Below the pieces are notes generated by a model that made no database searches, was not told where the DNA came from, and saw only the letters and a list, made by a program, of their open reading frames with translations. DNA of 64,000 bases from Moringa oleifera (lineage: Eukaryota > Streptophyta > Magnoliopsida > Brassicales > Moringaceae): NCBI GenBank assembly GCA_021397835.1, contig JAJFZO010000747.1:2048501-2112500 (forward strand), in the 5' to 3' direction. Positions 37,958-51,470 of this stretch are shown here, piece after piece. Numbering within the stretch: position 1 is the stretch's first letter; every line of letters starts with the position of its first letter. The translations under genes were made by a program, and so were the position numbers.

Positions 37958-40900
37958 ATGGAGAAGGCAGAGTCTGTTACGGATACTAAGCTCAATCAAT
38001 CGTCTCTTTCCTTCAAGCTTCTGCTCTCGTGTCCATTTGGTCTCTCGCCGTCTCAGGTTCTCCTCCTCCTTCCTTCTTTGCTCAACATCCAATGAATCAC
38101 GCGATACTTACATCTACGTATGAACAAACACAGAGATGTCTTATATATATATATATATGTATGTATGTATAAATGCAAGTACCATGTATGTGTGACATAC
38201 TTACAAGTTAATTACGTATTTGTTGGTGAAGCTGTCTGTGGAGTTCGATGAGTCATATGATAGGATTCCTCATCCGGACAAAAAATTGGAAAACTCTATT
38301 GGTGAGGTGAGATTCTTAAGCAGTGAGTATTAGCTTATATTTGAATTCACATTGCTGGGATTTTTGGTGTCAATGTCTTTGTAAGTGGGATTGTGTGTTG
38401 ACACCTACACATTTAATTGATATGCTATGGTCTGCAATTGGATCTTTTGCTTGTCTTGGATTTAATATAAAATTTAAATTCTGCAAGTACTTATGCTGGG
38501 CTGTTTGGTTTTCCCCCCTTGGTATCTCCTTGACACGATTAAATTATATAATGTGGTGGACTAATAGCCTTGGTGGTTACTGCTATGTTGGTTTGGGTAA
38601 TATGTTGAGGGTATATTCTTTTCTATAATCATATGGGGACATACTAACATCTCAATTAATCAGCTTCTCTGTGGATTTTTTTTTCTCTTCTGATTTAGAT
38701 ATGGGATCAGAGGGTACAGAGAAATACATCATTGTACAATGGCAAAAAGTTCAGGGTATGGTGACTCCTTGAGCTTGATTTTATCGTGTTTTATATTTTA
38801 CATTTCATTATTTTGTTGGGCCAGGTTAGTATCGTCCAATTGCCCTCCATTAGTGGTGGTTATGCTGTTTGTCACATGTTGGAATACTAAATCTCTTATA
38901 TATCGATAGGACTTAGTAGTAAAATGCGATGAGATAAACATATCTTAACCAACAAACCAGTAAAGCAAGAAAGAGTAGAACAAAGCTAGATTAATCAGCA
39001 AGATGTGGCTTTATAACTCTCTTTTTCTTAATAGAACACATCCATCAAGCAAAAGCACAAAGAAAGCATTAAGCATGAATGTAAGGAACAAGTAAAGAGG
39101 AATTTACGTGGTTCAGCATAAGTCTACATTCATGACTGATCTCCAACAAGTACAGAGACCAAGAGCCTTTCACTAATTCTTCAAGAAAGGGAATACAAGG
39201 TTTTTTGGGTTAGAAGAAAAAACCAGACCAGCTCTCACGCCCTCTCTTACCCAATTTCCAGCCCCTCTCACTGATATATTGCTCTCACTCTCTTTCCAGT
39301 ACAAGACATCCTCATAAAGTACCCTGGGTATAGATTACACATTGTCCACTAGCCTTGGTGAGTAGCCCACGTGTCGCTCTCTGAATCCAACTAACAACAT
39401 CACCCTGCACTGCTGTAGCTTTCTGGAGTCTGCAGCTTTCTTTTGTTGCTGATTTGACCCACTATGCACAGCTGGAACATACTTTTTGTTTCCAGCCAAA
39501 TAAACTTCATATGTGTTTTAAGAAAGGCCGGCCATACCAGGTCATCTTAAAGAAGACACAAAAACTGCACTTGAAAACATTTAAAACCAAAAACTCCACT
39601 GATGTAGGTTTTTCTGGGAAGCATTCTTCTAACAACACATCATGCAAAAAAGTACAATGAGAATCAGACCTTTTCCTTTTCTTTTCAATTCTAATTCAAT
39701 AAAGGAATCAAGGAATGGAAATGTTAATAGAATCAGCTCTTTCAAGAGTCTGTCATGTGGGCATCATAATGAAGTTGTTGGTTCACAATTCTACCATGGT
39801 ATCTTTGAGGTTAACCATAATAGAAGTTGATTTGTCTTTTAGCCATTCCACTATCACATTGCTGAACATTGTATCTAATACTGATTCTTTTGAGTTGAAT
39901 ATTCTGTTTTGTATGCAAGAACATCATGTATATGTTAATGTAACAACCAAAACATTGAGGGGTTGGATAATGTATTCCTTTATATACTTTATTAATGTAT
40001 TTTAATTTGAGGAAGCTCATTGCATATGTTGTTTTGATAAATTCTCTTACAGATTTCCGTTCTTTATTTTTTTACTTTCATGCTACTGTTCCAGTATGGA
40101 GGCTATGTTCTGCATGGTAATGGTGGATCCAAGGAGGAGTCTCATGTGTGCCTTCAACTTGGTTTGACTGATTATAGGTCTCTCTCTGTCTCCTCTGTCT
40201 GTCTGTTTCTGCTATGTCTCTATTATTTTGTGTGCATTCTGATAAACTTATAAACATTAACTTTTCCGGTTGCTTTTCAACAACAGCTGAAGTGATTAGA
40301 AGGGGGTGGATTCTATGTGTGAATGTTACCAACTCTTCATAACTTATATATTTATTCTAGTCTGTTGACATGTAGTTTTTGTATACAACTTGGTTTTAGA
40401 AGCTGTTGCAAGTGTCGAGTTGACGATTATGGTGGTCTTTACCATTTTGAATTTGTGGTTTGTGGAAGTTCCTATAAGATTTGTGTACCATATGAGCTCC
40501 GTGATATTGAGCATATATGGTGTGAGGATTATAATACTTGAGTTCTTTGCAAATAACTCAGTAAATGCAGATCTGCAATCTAACTTCCTAGACTACGTAA
40601 AGGTGGCTGCTTGACAGAATTATGGGATGAGGACGTCTATTATGTACACATTATCTGCTAGTCCCATGTGGAAATTTGGGGTTTCTAAGCAATTTGGTCG
40701 CTAAAGTGAGCTGTTACTGTAATTGTTAACTTATTGGAAGCAGGACACAGATGTCTAACTGATGCATAGCCGGTCTTATATATTTTATCTATTTCTTATT
40801 TGCTTGTAAATGGATGAATAATATTTCTTTCGCAATAATTCATAGTGAATGTATCTATCGATTCAGGAACAGCATGATTTACTTTACAGTGTTGTGATTT

Positions 40901-43900
40901 ATATTAAATTTCGTTGTTGTTCTTGTGAGGATAATGATTAAACATGATCTACTTGTTTCGCAGGACTTTCATAGGTACAAATTTAAATCCTTTGTGGGAA
41001 AACTTCCTGGTTCAATCAGAAGGTACATCTGCAAAATGCGAGTCTGCATTAATAGAAATGTGCATAGCTGAAAAGTTTTATGGTTTGTCATGCTTCATGG
41101 TTCTAAAAACTAGTATTTGCTTTACTGACATTCACATTTGTATCTCCATCTATTTTTGATGTTTTCCTCTCACTAGCATTCTAAACGACGTGGAGGTAAT
41201 CACTTAGCTGATCTTTTCAGCAAAGATGAAGCACATATCTCTTGATTTAAACATGTATTTTTCTTAATCCAAAAAATTATGCAACAAATTATTTTGACCG
41301 CTTTAGCATTGGTTTTCTTTAGATGACTCCATACGGTGTCAACACACTTCAAGTCCGCTGGGTAATGGTGCTATTGTGGAGACTGCTGATAAGAAAATAG
41401 TTGTGCTGCGAAGAAGTAATAACGTGGGGGAATTTCCTGGACACTTTGTTTTCCCAGGGGGCCATCCAGAGGTATTGAATCTGGAACTATTGTATCAAAT
41501 CCTCTTTTCTTTTCAGTCGCTATGCTGGGCACTAGGCTTTCAATGCAAGGTTGCTGCGGATCCACCTGAACCTCCTATAGTTTTGAGCATATTTGTTCAC
41601 CCAAATCATGCTGTTAATGCTTTGTCTAGCATTTTTGTTCAACATAATTTTTATTTTTTTTAAGCAGGAATAATATAAAATTGAGAGGAAGCATCATGCG
41701 TTCATTGAGAGTCTTTTGTTGGGATTATGAAAAGTTGTTTTTCTTTTGTTAACCATAACGCAGACAAATAGTATCAGCATTATCTTGACTTACTGTTCCA
41801 ATTGTACCTTTCTAATGCTCGACAGCCCAAAGAAGTTGGTCTGGAAACTGACCGGTCTGACAAGGATGCCACAGATTCTGATCATATGAATAAGAAGGTT
41901 TCTCAAGAGATGTTTGACAGCATCAATCGTGAAGTGGTAGAAGAAATTGGAGTTGCTGCTTCATCCCTTGTATGTTATTTAGTGTCTTGTTGACATCTTG
42001 TAGTTCTGCTTGTTTTCAAGTTTTGCCTTTTCTTTTATCCCTTGATAATAAACAATGGTTTGATTGTCTTGTGTTTTCCTCTTCCCCATTCAATGTTTTC
42101 ACATTTTCTAGCATGCTAGATAGGCAGCTTCACTAGTATCTTCATCAAGAAGATGTTTGAAGAGATGAAACATTTATGACTGTTTCAAGTTTGGGTGGAT
42201 ATCGTAAATTATTAGATTTTCTCTTTGCATTGCCAGAAGCAGATGAATCCTAGAGATATATTTGCATGTTTTGTTTTCTTTTTTTTTCCCTATTATTTTT
42301 TTAGAGACAAGAAGTTAAGCAGATGTAAGAAAATAGGGATTGTAAATCAATTAAAAACTAGCACTGAAGTTTATTTGGCAGTAGCCATACTTTATGATGC
42401 AGAATGCTGGCAATGAAGTATCATTTTGTTCATTAGATGAACTCAGAGCTCTTTGGAGGATCTTTAGGTGATTAATGAAGACAATAATAAATGATTACCT
42501 AATGAGAGAAAGTTGACTGCAACAGTATGATGATTTGCTCATATGCAGCAAAACCAATTATCTATGCAAGAAGTTGTCTGGATAAGAAAGGATATTTAGA
42601 CAGCTTTGTCTAATGAAAGATTTCTCAAATGAGTCCTGCTCAGTGAAGGAAAGGCATCCCAACAACATTATTTAATTCCATGGAGGTTCAGCCCATGGCC
42701 TGATATTCAATTCTGTGGCATAACATTTCAAAGTATTGTCATGCATGAATATGGCCATCAAATGACATGGTTATGACGAATTTACCTTGGGATTTCCTTT
42801 ATCTATCCATCATTTGAGTTTACCATATTTAAAGATTGTGTTCAGTTTTTCAATTATCATTTCAATAGCCAATCTCCTCTGCTGATCCTCCTATCCAATA
42901 ATATCTTATTTTGACAAACACACCTTCCTTCTTAGCATGTTATTCTTGCAAAAGATATAGCCAGTTTAGCCCAGAAAGGATGCTAGAGTTTCCAGGAATG
43001 TTGCTGTCTTATTCCTTTAACAATATCCTATTTTGAAATGGTTTCATTGACTCTCCAAGTTTTGATTTCTTACCATTATCTTTCTTTTCTAATCTTAAAC
43101 TTTTTTTTTTCAAGGAAATTGTATTTTTGGGCTTGGAAGTTATTTGTAGCATTTTCTTTTTCCCTAGTAATTGGATCTATTTCTCTATTTAATTATCAAC
43201 ACTGTTGGCTATCAAAGCATCTTATTTTGAAGTACTGTTCTCTTGCAGTGCGATCCACTTTTCATTGGTATATCTCGTAGGGAGTTGAATGTGAGACCTG
43301 CTGCTTTCTTCTTCATCAAATGTGGTCTTCGATCAGAAGAAATTCAACAATTATATTCTACTGCAGAAGATGGCTATGAGTCAATACAACTTTATGCAGT
43401 ATCAATGGTTACTTTAAATCATTGTTCTTTGTTAAGTCTGCTCTGTTTGTTTTCAAGTACCGTTACAAAAATTGCACTTTTTTTTTGTGTGGATATTGTT
43501 TGTTCACTTAGTTGGCACTTGCATACCAATACTATAATGGTAGCAATGTTGGGAGATTTGTGTGCTATAGGCTAACAAATGTTGTTGTTTTGGTGGTGAT
43601 GAGGTCATGGAAATATAGCATCATGAGGGTCATGGTTTGCAACAATAGTAAAATGATTTGCTACAAGTAGACACTTGGCAGGGTCAATGGTAGAGCTTTC
43701 TAGGGCAGTGAGGATAATAGTGGCGTTGATAGTGGTATTGGAAGTGACATTATTATAGTGATGGTAGACTATATGGCTTATGTTTTTAGTACCTAGCATT
43801 TAGGGTTTAGAGTTAAGAGTTTGGGTAGATTAAATTTTAGGTTTAAGGTTTAAATATAGGATTTAGGGTTCCCTCATGCGGATCTGACAACATGTGGTGA

Positions 43901-44619
43901 AAAATTTTCCATTGCGACATGATGATACTATTCTAAGAATCAATAATTACAGTTATAATGATCTGATGTCGAATGTTTGCTTTGTAAGGAAGGATACAAG
44001 TACTTGTTCTTTTCAATGGTAGAAATTTTTTAAGTTATTGGAGAACGAAATACATACTGAACTTTAAAACCTATTCTTTAATGTTGAGTTTTCAAATAGT
44101 TTTGCCATTGACTTAGGCATCAAATGATAGTCCCATTAATAGCAAGTGGTTTCTATACATTTTTTCAGTGAAGAGATAGTTTGTTTCTCACCATAGTCAA
44201 ACTAAAGTTAACATAAACAAGGAAACAGGTTCAGAGAGTAAGCATGTCTTTGTTGGATAGAATCACTTCTTTGGCTTCTGGATTGGATAAGTTTCTTTAA
44301 GAGTTGAAAATGTCCGGAGGAGCCAATAAACAATTACAGATGAAGGTTTTTCTAAATCAAAACTGGTCCTCAAACTTTATCATATGGAAATAGGCAGCTT
44401 TCCATTCAGCTATTCTGGGATTGAGATAAAATTGTAACTGATTGCTGTAGATGATATTATGATTAATCAATTTGTTTTGTTTGAATTCAGATATGGCAAC
44501 TATTTAGTTTTCCTATGCATCAGGTTGAGTTGGAGAACATGGTGTCAAATATGCCTGGCTGTCATCAAGGTGGATTTGCTCTCTATAAGCTAATGGTAGA
44601 AGCTTTGAACAATAAGTGA
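37958..44619 (+). CDS. NUDT9: Nudix hydrolase 9-like protein
   Basis: Nine exons: 37958-38056, 38232-38306, 38699-38755, 40095-40177, 40964-41022, 41323-41471, 41826-41969, 43249-43407 and 44524-44619. All introns are GT-AG and the exons join in frame to 306 residues, close to Arabidopsis NUDT9. The start MEKAES, the block SYDRIPHPDKKLENSI and LGLTDYRTFIGTNL match that family. Nudix enzymes cleave nucleoside diphosphates linked to another moiety; the NUDT9 substrate in plants is not established to my knowledge. The Nudix box is split: GGHPE (170-174) is separated from REVVEEIGV (209-217) by an acidic insert, and intron 6 falls exactly at the start of that insert. The two Glu residues of REVVEE that bind metal are intact. 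Intron 3 hosts an LTR-like insertion and the introns total over 5.7 kb. Confidence 0.93.
38140..38170. repeat. AT/TATG compound microsatellite in NUDT9 intron 1
   Basis: A TATATATA run passes into a short GTAT repeat (TATGTATGTATGTATAAATG). It lies inside a short intron and does not touch the splice sites. Confidence 0.85.
38877..39634. mobile_element. Solo-LTR-like insertion in NUDT9 intron 3
   Basis: A 758-bp block begins TGTTGGAA and ends TTCTAACA, an imperfect inverted terminal pair (7 of 8) with the TG..CA ends of LTR retroelements. CACAT occurs just outside on the left (38873-38877) and right (39636-39640), with overlap ambiguity, and could be the target duplication. Internally it carries TTTACGTGGTTCAGC, a word I associate with plant LTR or TRIM-type elements. 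Its composition is less AT-rich than the flanking intron. No protein, primer-binding site or second LTR is seen, so a solo LTR or TRIM is inferred. It is spliced out with the intron. Confidence 0.45.
43795..43872 (+). repeat. Degenerate telomere-like repeats in NUDT9 intron 8
   Basis: The stretch consists of irregular variants of the plant telomere heptamer TTTAGGG: ATTTAGGGTTTAGAGTT, TTTTAGGTTTAAGGTTTAAA and GGATTTAGGGTT. It follows a GTGATGG-rich patch at 43600-43760. It is a short interstitial telomere-like tract, too degenerate to be a recent insertion. Confidence 0.55.
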
Positions 44620-45546
44620 TGGAAGTGTGGGAGTCCTTGCTGTTGCCGTAGCTTAGAGAAAAGTGTTATCTATTTTGCAGATGAGAAAAAACGTAATCAA
44701 ATGCTGACTGCTTCTTTCTTAAAGATTAAAGGCTTGATTATGCAAATGTATCACTTTATTTTTACAATGTAGAGTCAGATCAGAGTTCATTGCATGCTGT
44801 TTTGACTAAATTGAGATCAATTTATGTTTTACTTTATTGCATTAATGATATTCAACAGGATTACTTCTAATAGTATTAATATCATGTCAATTTATAGCCA
44901 TGCACATAACTTGCTTGTGCATGCATGTCTCTGATGTAAATTCGAGTCTGCAGTTGGTGTGGTTATACTGTGTCTCTAGGCAGTTCTGCTATATGCAATG
45001 TGAACGATTGGGAAGAAGTTAAGTTTTCTAGTAGCTGGTATATCTTATAAAAACTGTAGACTGGTTCTATGCAGTTAAAAGCAGCATTTAGCATCGAAAT
45101 GCCTAGAACTGGTGATAGATAATCTTTTATCATGGCACTAGAGTTTGTCTGTTTTTGAAAGCATCATTATTTGTAGTTTCTATGGCCTACTAGATTTCTC
45201 TAGGACTGTGAGAATTGCTTGGGGATGATATATTGAATATCATACAAAAGTATGATATGTTCCAGCAGGCTGGTGTCAGCATGAGATGATAAGGAAAATG
45301 GACTTGAAGATAAAATGAAGAAAAAAAAGGATAATTAGAAATCTTTTACACACTTGACTACCTGGTAATGTGGGATATCATAGGTAAAGCTGACTGTATA
45401 CCTGGAATATTTGGCTTGTTGAGTTGAACTGTTGGAACTAAAAACCTCTTACATATGTCTAGGATGTCAGAAGAAGATGGAATTCATTGACATGAGGCTG
45501 TATTGTAAGTAAAAGTGTGTCTGAACTGTAGCTCTACTTGCTTTAA

Positions 45547-45652
45547 GCAGAGATGATGATGTTAATGACAATGAGAATGATTATGATCGTGTTTGTAATG
45601 ATGATGAGGAAGATGATAATTATGATAACAATGATGATGATAATGGTGATAA
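45547..45652 (+). repeat. Imperfect GAT trinucleotide repeat
   Basis: About 100 bp are dominated by GATGAT, AATGAT and GATAAT triplets. It would encode Asp/Asn-rich sequence if translated, but no open frame around it looks coding. Confidence 0.7.
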
Positions 45653-48600
45653 GCATATTTCAACTGTTTGGCAGCATCGACCACAACTGTTGAATTGAAA
45701 GCTGTTAAGATCCCTTGAATTAAAATTTTAAGTGTAGCTGATGCTATTTGCAGTTATAATTTGTTATTCTTTTTAATCTTTCAATTTATGTTTTAGGTTG
45801 TTTCTAGAGACCCGGGACACAATTTAAATGTCAATAAAGAAAAGATTATCTCACTTATTCATGCAAGCAAATAAAACCTTGACCTGGTGATCCAGGTTAA
45901 GCGTTCCCTTTTCAAAAGACACAGTGCAGTAATGAAGGAGAAACCCAGCAAAGGAGGTAAAATTTATGTCTACTGTCACTTTTAAGAGTACCATTCTTAT
46001 TGTTTGCACATCTCCAGTTGGGTTATTATGCATCTGCATAGTCTATTGCTTAATTTATACTCATTGTTGGTTTTGGTTACCTTTAAGTTTGATAAGAGAG
46101 TCAAAGATTGCTGTGATGGTTTTTTTCTTGTCAGGTACAAACAGGATGTCTGTTCTGGCAGAATAACAGCTGTGAAAGTCTTAACCACAACATCTGGCAA
46201 CGTGGCCAGTAGGTTTGGTAGTTGAACGTGATAAGTATTGAAGGTTAATTTTCATTTAGAACAAATTGTTGACCTTAACAATTCTGCCTCTAAAGGCAAG
46301 CTATCTGGCTCTTTCATACAAATCTTGATCTGGGTTATGGCTAAGTTCCTTTTTAGTTTAACATACTTCCCCAAACAGACTGATTGCAGCCACCCTCACC
46401 ACTCTTCCACCTGAAAAAAAGAAAGCATCTCATCTTTTCTGTTTCTTATTTTCTCTTTAAACATTTACTCATGATCCTACCATTAAGCTGTTTCTTTGGT
46501 CTCTTCTGCTATCCCATCTTTACTATATGGAGATTAGAGAACATGGCTACCCTCAGGTAAAACAGCTTCCATAGTTTTAAGTCTTCAACCTTTGTGCGCT
46601 GTGCAGCACAAGAATAAGAATACTACATAACCCAAGTATCAATCAGTTTGGATGATGGGAGCCATGTTAATGGGCATTAATTGAAAAAAGTAGTAATGTT
46701 GATATTGATCTTCTTGACCACTTGCCACGAGTGTCTTGTTTGTCAAGATTCGCATCTTGCATATAGGAGCCTCCCAAAATTCTCAAAATTTTCAATCCTC
46801 TTGTTTCTTCCCTATGACCTTAAACTCAGCAACCCTGTTTTCCAAAAAATTTTCTTAGATACTATTAGGATCACTGCTACAACTACCAAGTAGGAGTCTA
46901 CCTAGAATTTAATTTAATAACTCGTGGACTTTGAGCAAGAGTCCATCTTCAGTGATATGAAACTCAAATCTTGCATTATTTTGACCAGGGGAAAATGGCC
47001 TCTCAGCGCCCAGTGCTGTGTTATGTATATATCATCTTGATGGCAATGGAAGTATTTCTTATCACGTGAGTCAATGGTCAAAGAAGGCCACTTAATTGCA
47101 AATTTCACTGTCAAAGAAAATTTCCAATGTATTATATATACTATATTATATATTGCTTGTTGAGAATGACAGCAACATTATGGAGGCACCATATGTACAG
47201 TGATTTAGGCATAGACAATTTAGGGACTAACCGTGTCTGTGACACCACCTGCAATGCACATGTGCGGTGGATGATTCCCAATTATATGCAGCCAATTTGT
47301 TGTATTTGTAGTTTATACTTAACTTCCCTATAAAGTTAAATTCTAGTATGTAGAAAAAACTATAGGGTCGCCTTTGTTTGGACTTCATTTTGGATGTTTG
47401 CACTCCATGTGATTCATGGTGTATTTTATTAATCACTACTATGTTTGCTTTTAAGCAGAATAGGATCACTTTTGAAAGGCATAAAACAATGAAGGTTTAA
47501 AAGGTAAACAATATTGTGATAGCTTTATTTGATTCATGAGCAATTAGTGCAGACTTTTCTGCTTCCTTCAATATGAAGTAATTATATTTTAGCTTGCATG
47601 TTCTTTTCGAGATTCCTATCTTATGCTTGTAAATTGATGCATTTCCTGCCAAGCCTTTTGATGCTTTTAGGGTTTTAGATTTGAGTCATTACCTATAATC
47701 ACTTGAAACAGTTCTGTTAATGAATAGGGATTTTCTTCTTGGATCATACTTAAAGCATTGCTGTACTAGTTGTAGGCAGCAGACTCATTTGCCAAGAAGG
47801 TCAATTAATTTGTTAGAGGGATTGTTAGGATAGCTGCCAAGTAATTTGACTTGAGAGGGAGAGGATACTAGTTATTGTTGAAAATGTTTCATTTTTCCAA
47901 AAACTAGTTAATTTATTAATTTATATATAGAACTTCTTTAACTTTTTGTGGGTACCCATTTACTTCTTGTTTGGAGAAAGAAAAATAATTAGGATCAAAA
48001 TTATCTGAATTGTGTTAAGTTTTAAAAAATCATAATATATTGTAATTTAATCAAAAGGATGGTTAGGATTTTTTTTTAATTTTTTATATTAATATGTTAA
48101 ATTGTAATTTTTTTTTTTAAAGTTCAACATACATCAGATGTGAAGTATTCTTAGTTTGTGATTTACTAACCATTAGTTTGATTAAGTGACTCAGCTTTAG
48201 ATATCATGAGTATTTTATCTTGTTTGGCTCAAAGCAGTGGGATGGTTCTGGTGAGAGGATTAAGCTCTTCATAATATTCTGTAAGACTTGGAAGATTTCA
48301 CATAAGACATTGCATGACAAAGACTTAGAACAGACCAGCGATAAGATTGATTATACTGATTTACAGAAACCCTAATTACCCTTATAGATTAAATGCAGAA
48401 ATGAAAGGCAATTATGACCATAATGTTGATGAAGTCAATGACCTGTATTTGTCATGTATATCTAATTAATTCTTGATAAACTCTGAATTGTATCATAATC
48501 TTTAAATTAATAAAATAATTGAAATAGAAATGGACAAATGGGGAAGATAGGATCCAATAGTTGAATGTCTACAGGGATTGTTCTCTGCGAAAATCAAGGC

Positions 48601-50179
48601 AAGATTTGTTGAAGCAGGCTTGTTAGTTTTGATCGTTTGTTTTGGGTAATGTAGATGAGGCATCTCTCATTATCTGCTGCCAATTGGATAAAAGAGAACA
48701 ATACCACATGCCCTTACCAGGATTTGTCGGGTGTGTTGTTCTGTTTAGAGCGTGTGCGCGTGACTTCGTGGGTTCTTTGACTAATGTAGCTCTTGGAGTT
48801 TAAACAATCTCTTCCTTTTTTTTTATTATTATATATAATTGGTTTTGGAAAGGCGTATGTAATTTCATTTAATTTAACTATATATCAACTTATTTATTTT
48901 ATAATTGTGACATCTATCAAAAAAAATTTATCACTTTATTTTTATAACTAATAGAAAGTTTGAGATCTAATAATTAATTTATGGAGTTTTAAATTTCAAG
49001 ATAAAAAATAAACTCAATAATTGTGAGGATATTCAACATTTAAATTTAAATAATCAAAATTAACTTTTATTAAATGTAAAATAAATTTTGATGATGTATA
49101 TTTTTGTTCTATAAAAATGTTTTCTTAATTTGTAGATATTATATGATTCAAGATCTTTTTTTTTTTTTTGCAAAATCTGTAAATGTGTATTTAATTTCCA
49201 AAATTATATATTAAATTATAGAATAGTTTGTAACCATGTAAAATCTGAAGGTTGAATCATGTTAATCTAATTTCATTTACTATGATATTATAAAAATGAT
49301 AAAACTTTGAATTTTAGGTTTTGAAATATTTATGAGTTGATATCATAAGATTATTGCTTATAAATAATTTTTATCAGTACATTTTCAACAAATTATGATT
49401 CTCATTTATTTGAACAGTATTGAAATTTTTAAAAGGTATTTTGACATATGATAATTTAATAAAAATTTAATGATTAAAATTTTTTATATTTAATATTAAT
49501 ATTATAAATTAAAAATATTTTTCAATTAATTATTAAAAAACCAAAAAAAAATCATCCATTTTTCAGTGTATGTTTTTTTCATTAATAAACGATCACTTCA
49601 TTTTAGAATTATACTAAAAGTTTATGAGATTAAAGTTTAAACAACTTAGTCCTTTAAATATTTTAAATTATAGCATATGATTTAAATGCAATGCTTAAAT
49701 ATGATTAGTACAAAGTTGAAAGAAGTTATACAAAATTATCTCATTAAAATTTAAATGATTTTTTGTCTTTGGACCAAATCATATACTGGGAGTACTGTTC
49801 TGCTCCCTTGTTGTCAAACAATTTGGAGAAGGATATTCAAGTAATTTTCATCAAAAATGGGTTTCAAATTTTAACCCAATAGCTGTGTCCATCTGTGAAA
49901 ACAATTGAAGTAAATTCAAAGGGTGTTTTTGTAATTTGGGATGTTATTGTTATGACTTTCTGGATTTACAATATAAAGTTGGCAAATATTCTTTTTAATG
50001 ATTATGTATCCAATTTATTTAACTTAAAAATAGTATTATAAATAATTTTTTTTTAAAAAAATAGGTATCTCAGTGGATCAATAGAAGTATTTAGCTGAGT
50101 TATATAAAGATTACAAGATATTTGATTCTTTTATAAATTGAAGCTGTGAAGTGATTACACAAATTATCAGGTAAATATA

Positions 50180-50700
50180 AAAATGTAATTTTGAATTTTT
50201 TATTTATATTATAAATTATTAATTTTATCAATTATATATTTGATATTTTAATTTGATTTAATTTAGATTTTTATAAAATTTTAAAATATTAAAAATATTA
50301 TACAATAAATTTTATTTTTTAAAAAATATTAGAATCATCTTCATAAAAAGATCTAAATTTTTTTGAGTATTGAGAAATATATTTTTATTTTTAATTATTA
50401 AAAATATTTAATAATTTATAAAAATAAATGTAAGTGAAAATTTATTTAAAGTTAAGAGATAGATTTGAGATGAATTGTAAAATTTATTTAATTTTTTAAA
50501 GGTATTTTAAATAATAAAAATAACTTTAAAATTTTTATAATTATTTAAATAATAACTTAATTTAAATCAAATTAAAATATTAGATGCAAAATTGATCAAA
50601 TTCATATATTAAAATTTAAATTAAAAAATAAGTATAATTTTAAATTTTTTAATATTTATTTAAAATTATAAAATTTTAAAAACATAATTTAATATTAATT
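50180..50700 (+). repeat. Dispersed AT-rich repeat family, forward copy
   Basis: It has TATACAATAAATTTTATTTT near 50300, GTAAAATTTATTTAATTTTTTAAAGGTATTTT near 50480 and AATCAAATTAAAATATTAGATGCAAAATTGATCAAATTCATATATT near 50565. It aligns along its length with the copies at 28600 and 58380. Bounds are approximate. Confidence 0.6.
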
Positions 50701-51089
50701 TATCTAAACTCAAAATATCTTATAATTCAAGCTAAAAATAGAATATTTCTTTAAAAAATTATTGTTATTATTTTTTTTTAAAAAGTGGTGTGACTAGCAA
50801 TATGAACAAAGAAATTCGTTTTTAAATAAAGTTGTTTTTGTCATATTGTTGATATGAATAGAATATTGTGGTGAACAACGTGGGAGTTCTTCAGGTCCGT
50901 CCAAATTGACTTGCGGTCCGCGACGCGTGGACCCCACCCTCCGTTAGCCCCTTTGTCAGCTTCCGTGTGTCTCATTTTATCACTCGCTTTTGCAATCATT
51001 GTGATACGTTGAATTTATTATCTTTACTTACGGACACATTCACCCCTCCTTATTTGTATATTTACATAATTTGTTTCTTAATTTTAGTT

Positions 51090-51470
51090 TTTCAATTGAG
51101 TCTAAGTTAAATATTAAAAAATTGAAATACATTTAATTCTTTCTTTAATTTTTTTAAAATAATTAATTTAATTCTATTTTTAATGATTTAATTTAGTTCA
51201 ATTCATATTTTGTTGAAAGATTCACAAATTGAGAATATTTAAATTTTAGAATCTTATACCCTAGACTTTAAATTTTTCTCAGGATTAAAAATATATATAT
51301 TTTATTTATACTTTTAAATTTTTTTAAAATAATTTGTAAGATGAAAATTATTTAAATTTTAAAGATAAATTTGAAATAGAGATTTGAATTCTGATTCAAA
51401 TTGAACAAAATTAAAATATTAAAGATTCAATTGAATTAGTCAATATTTCAAATTTTAAATTGAAAATTCT
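51090..51470 (+). repeat. Dispersed AT-rich repeat family, diverged forward copy
   Basis: Shared words include TTTAATTTAGTTCAATTCATATTTTG, AAATTTGAAATAGAGATTTGAATTC and AACAAAATTAAAATATTAAAGATTCAATTGAATTAGTC in family order. It is more diverged than the copy at 50180 beside it. Bounds are approximate. Confidence 0.45.
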
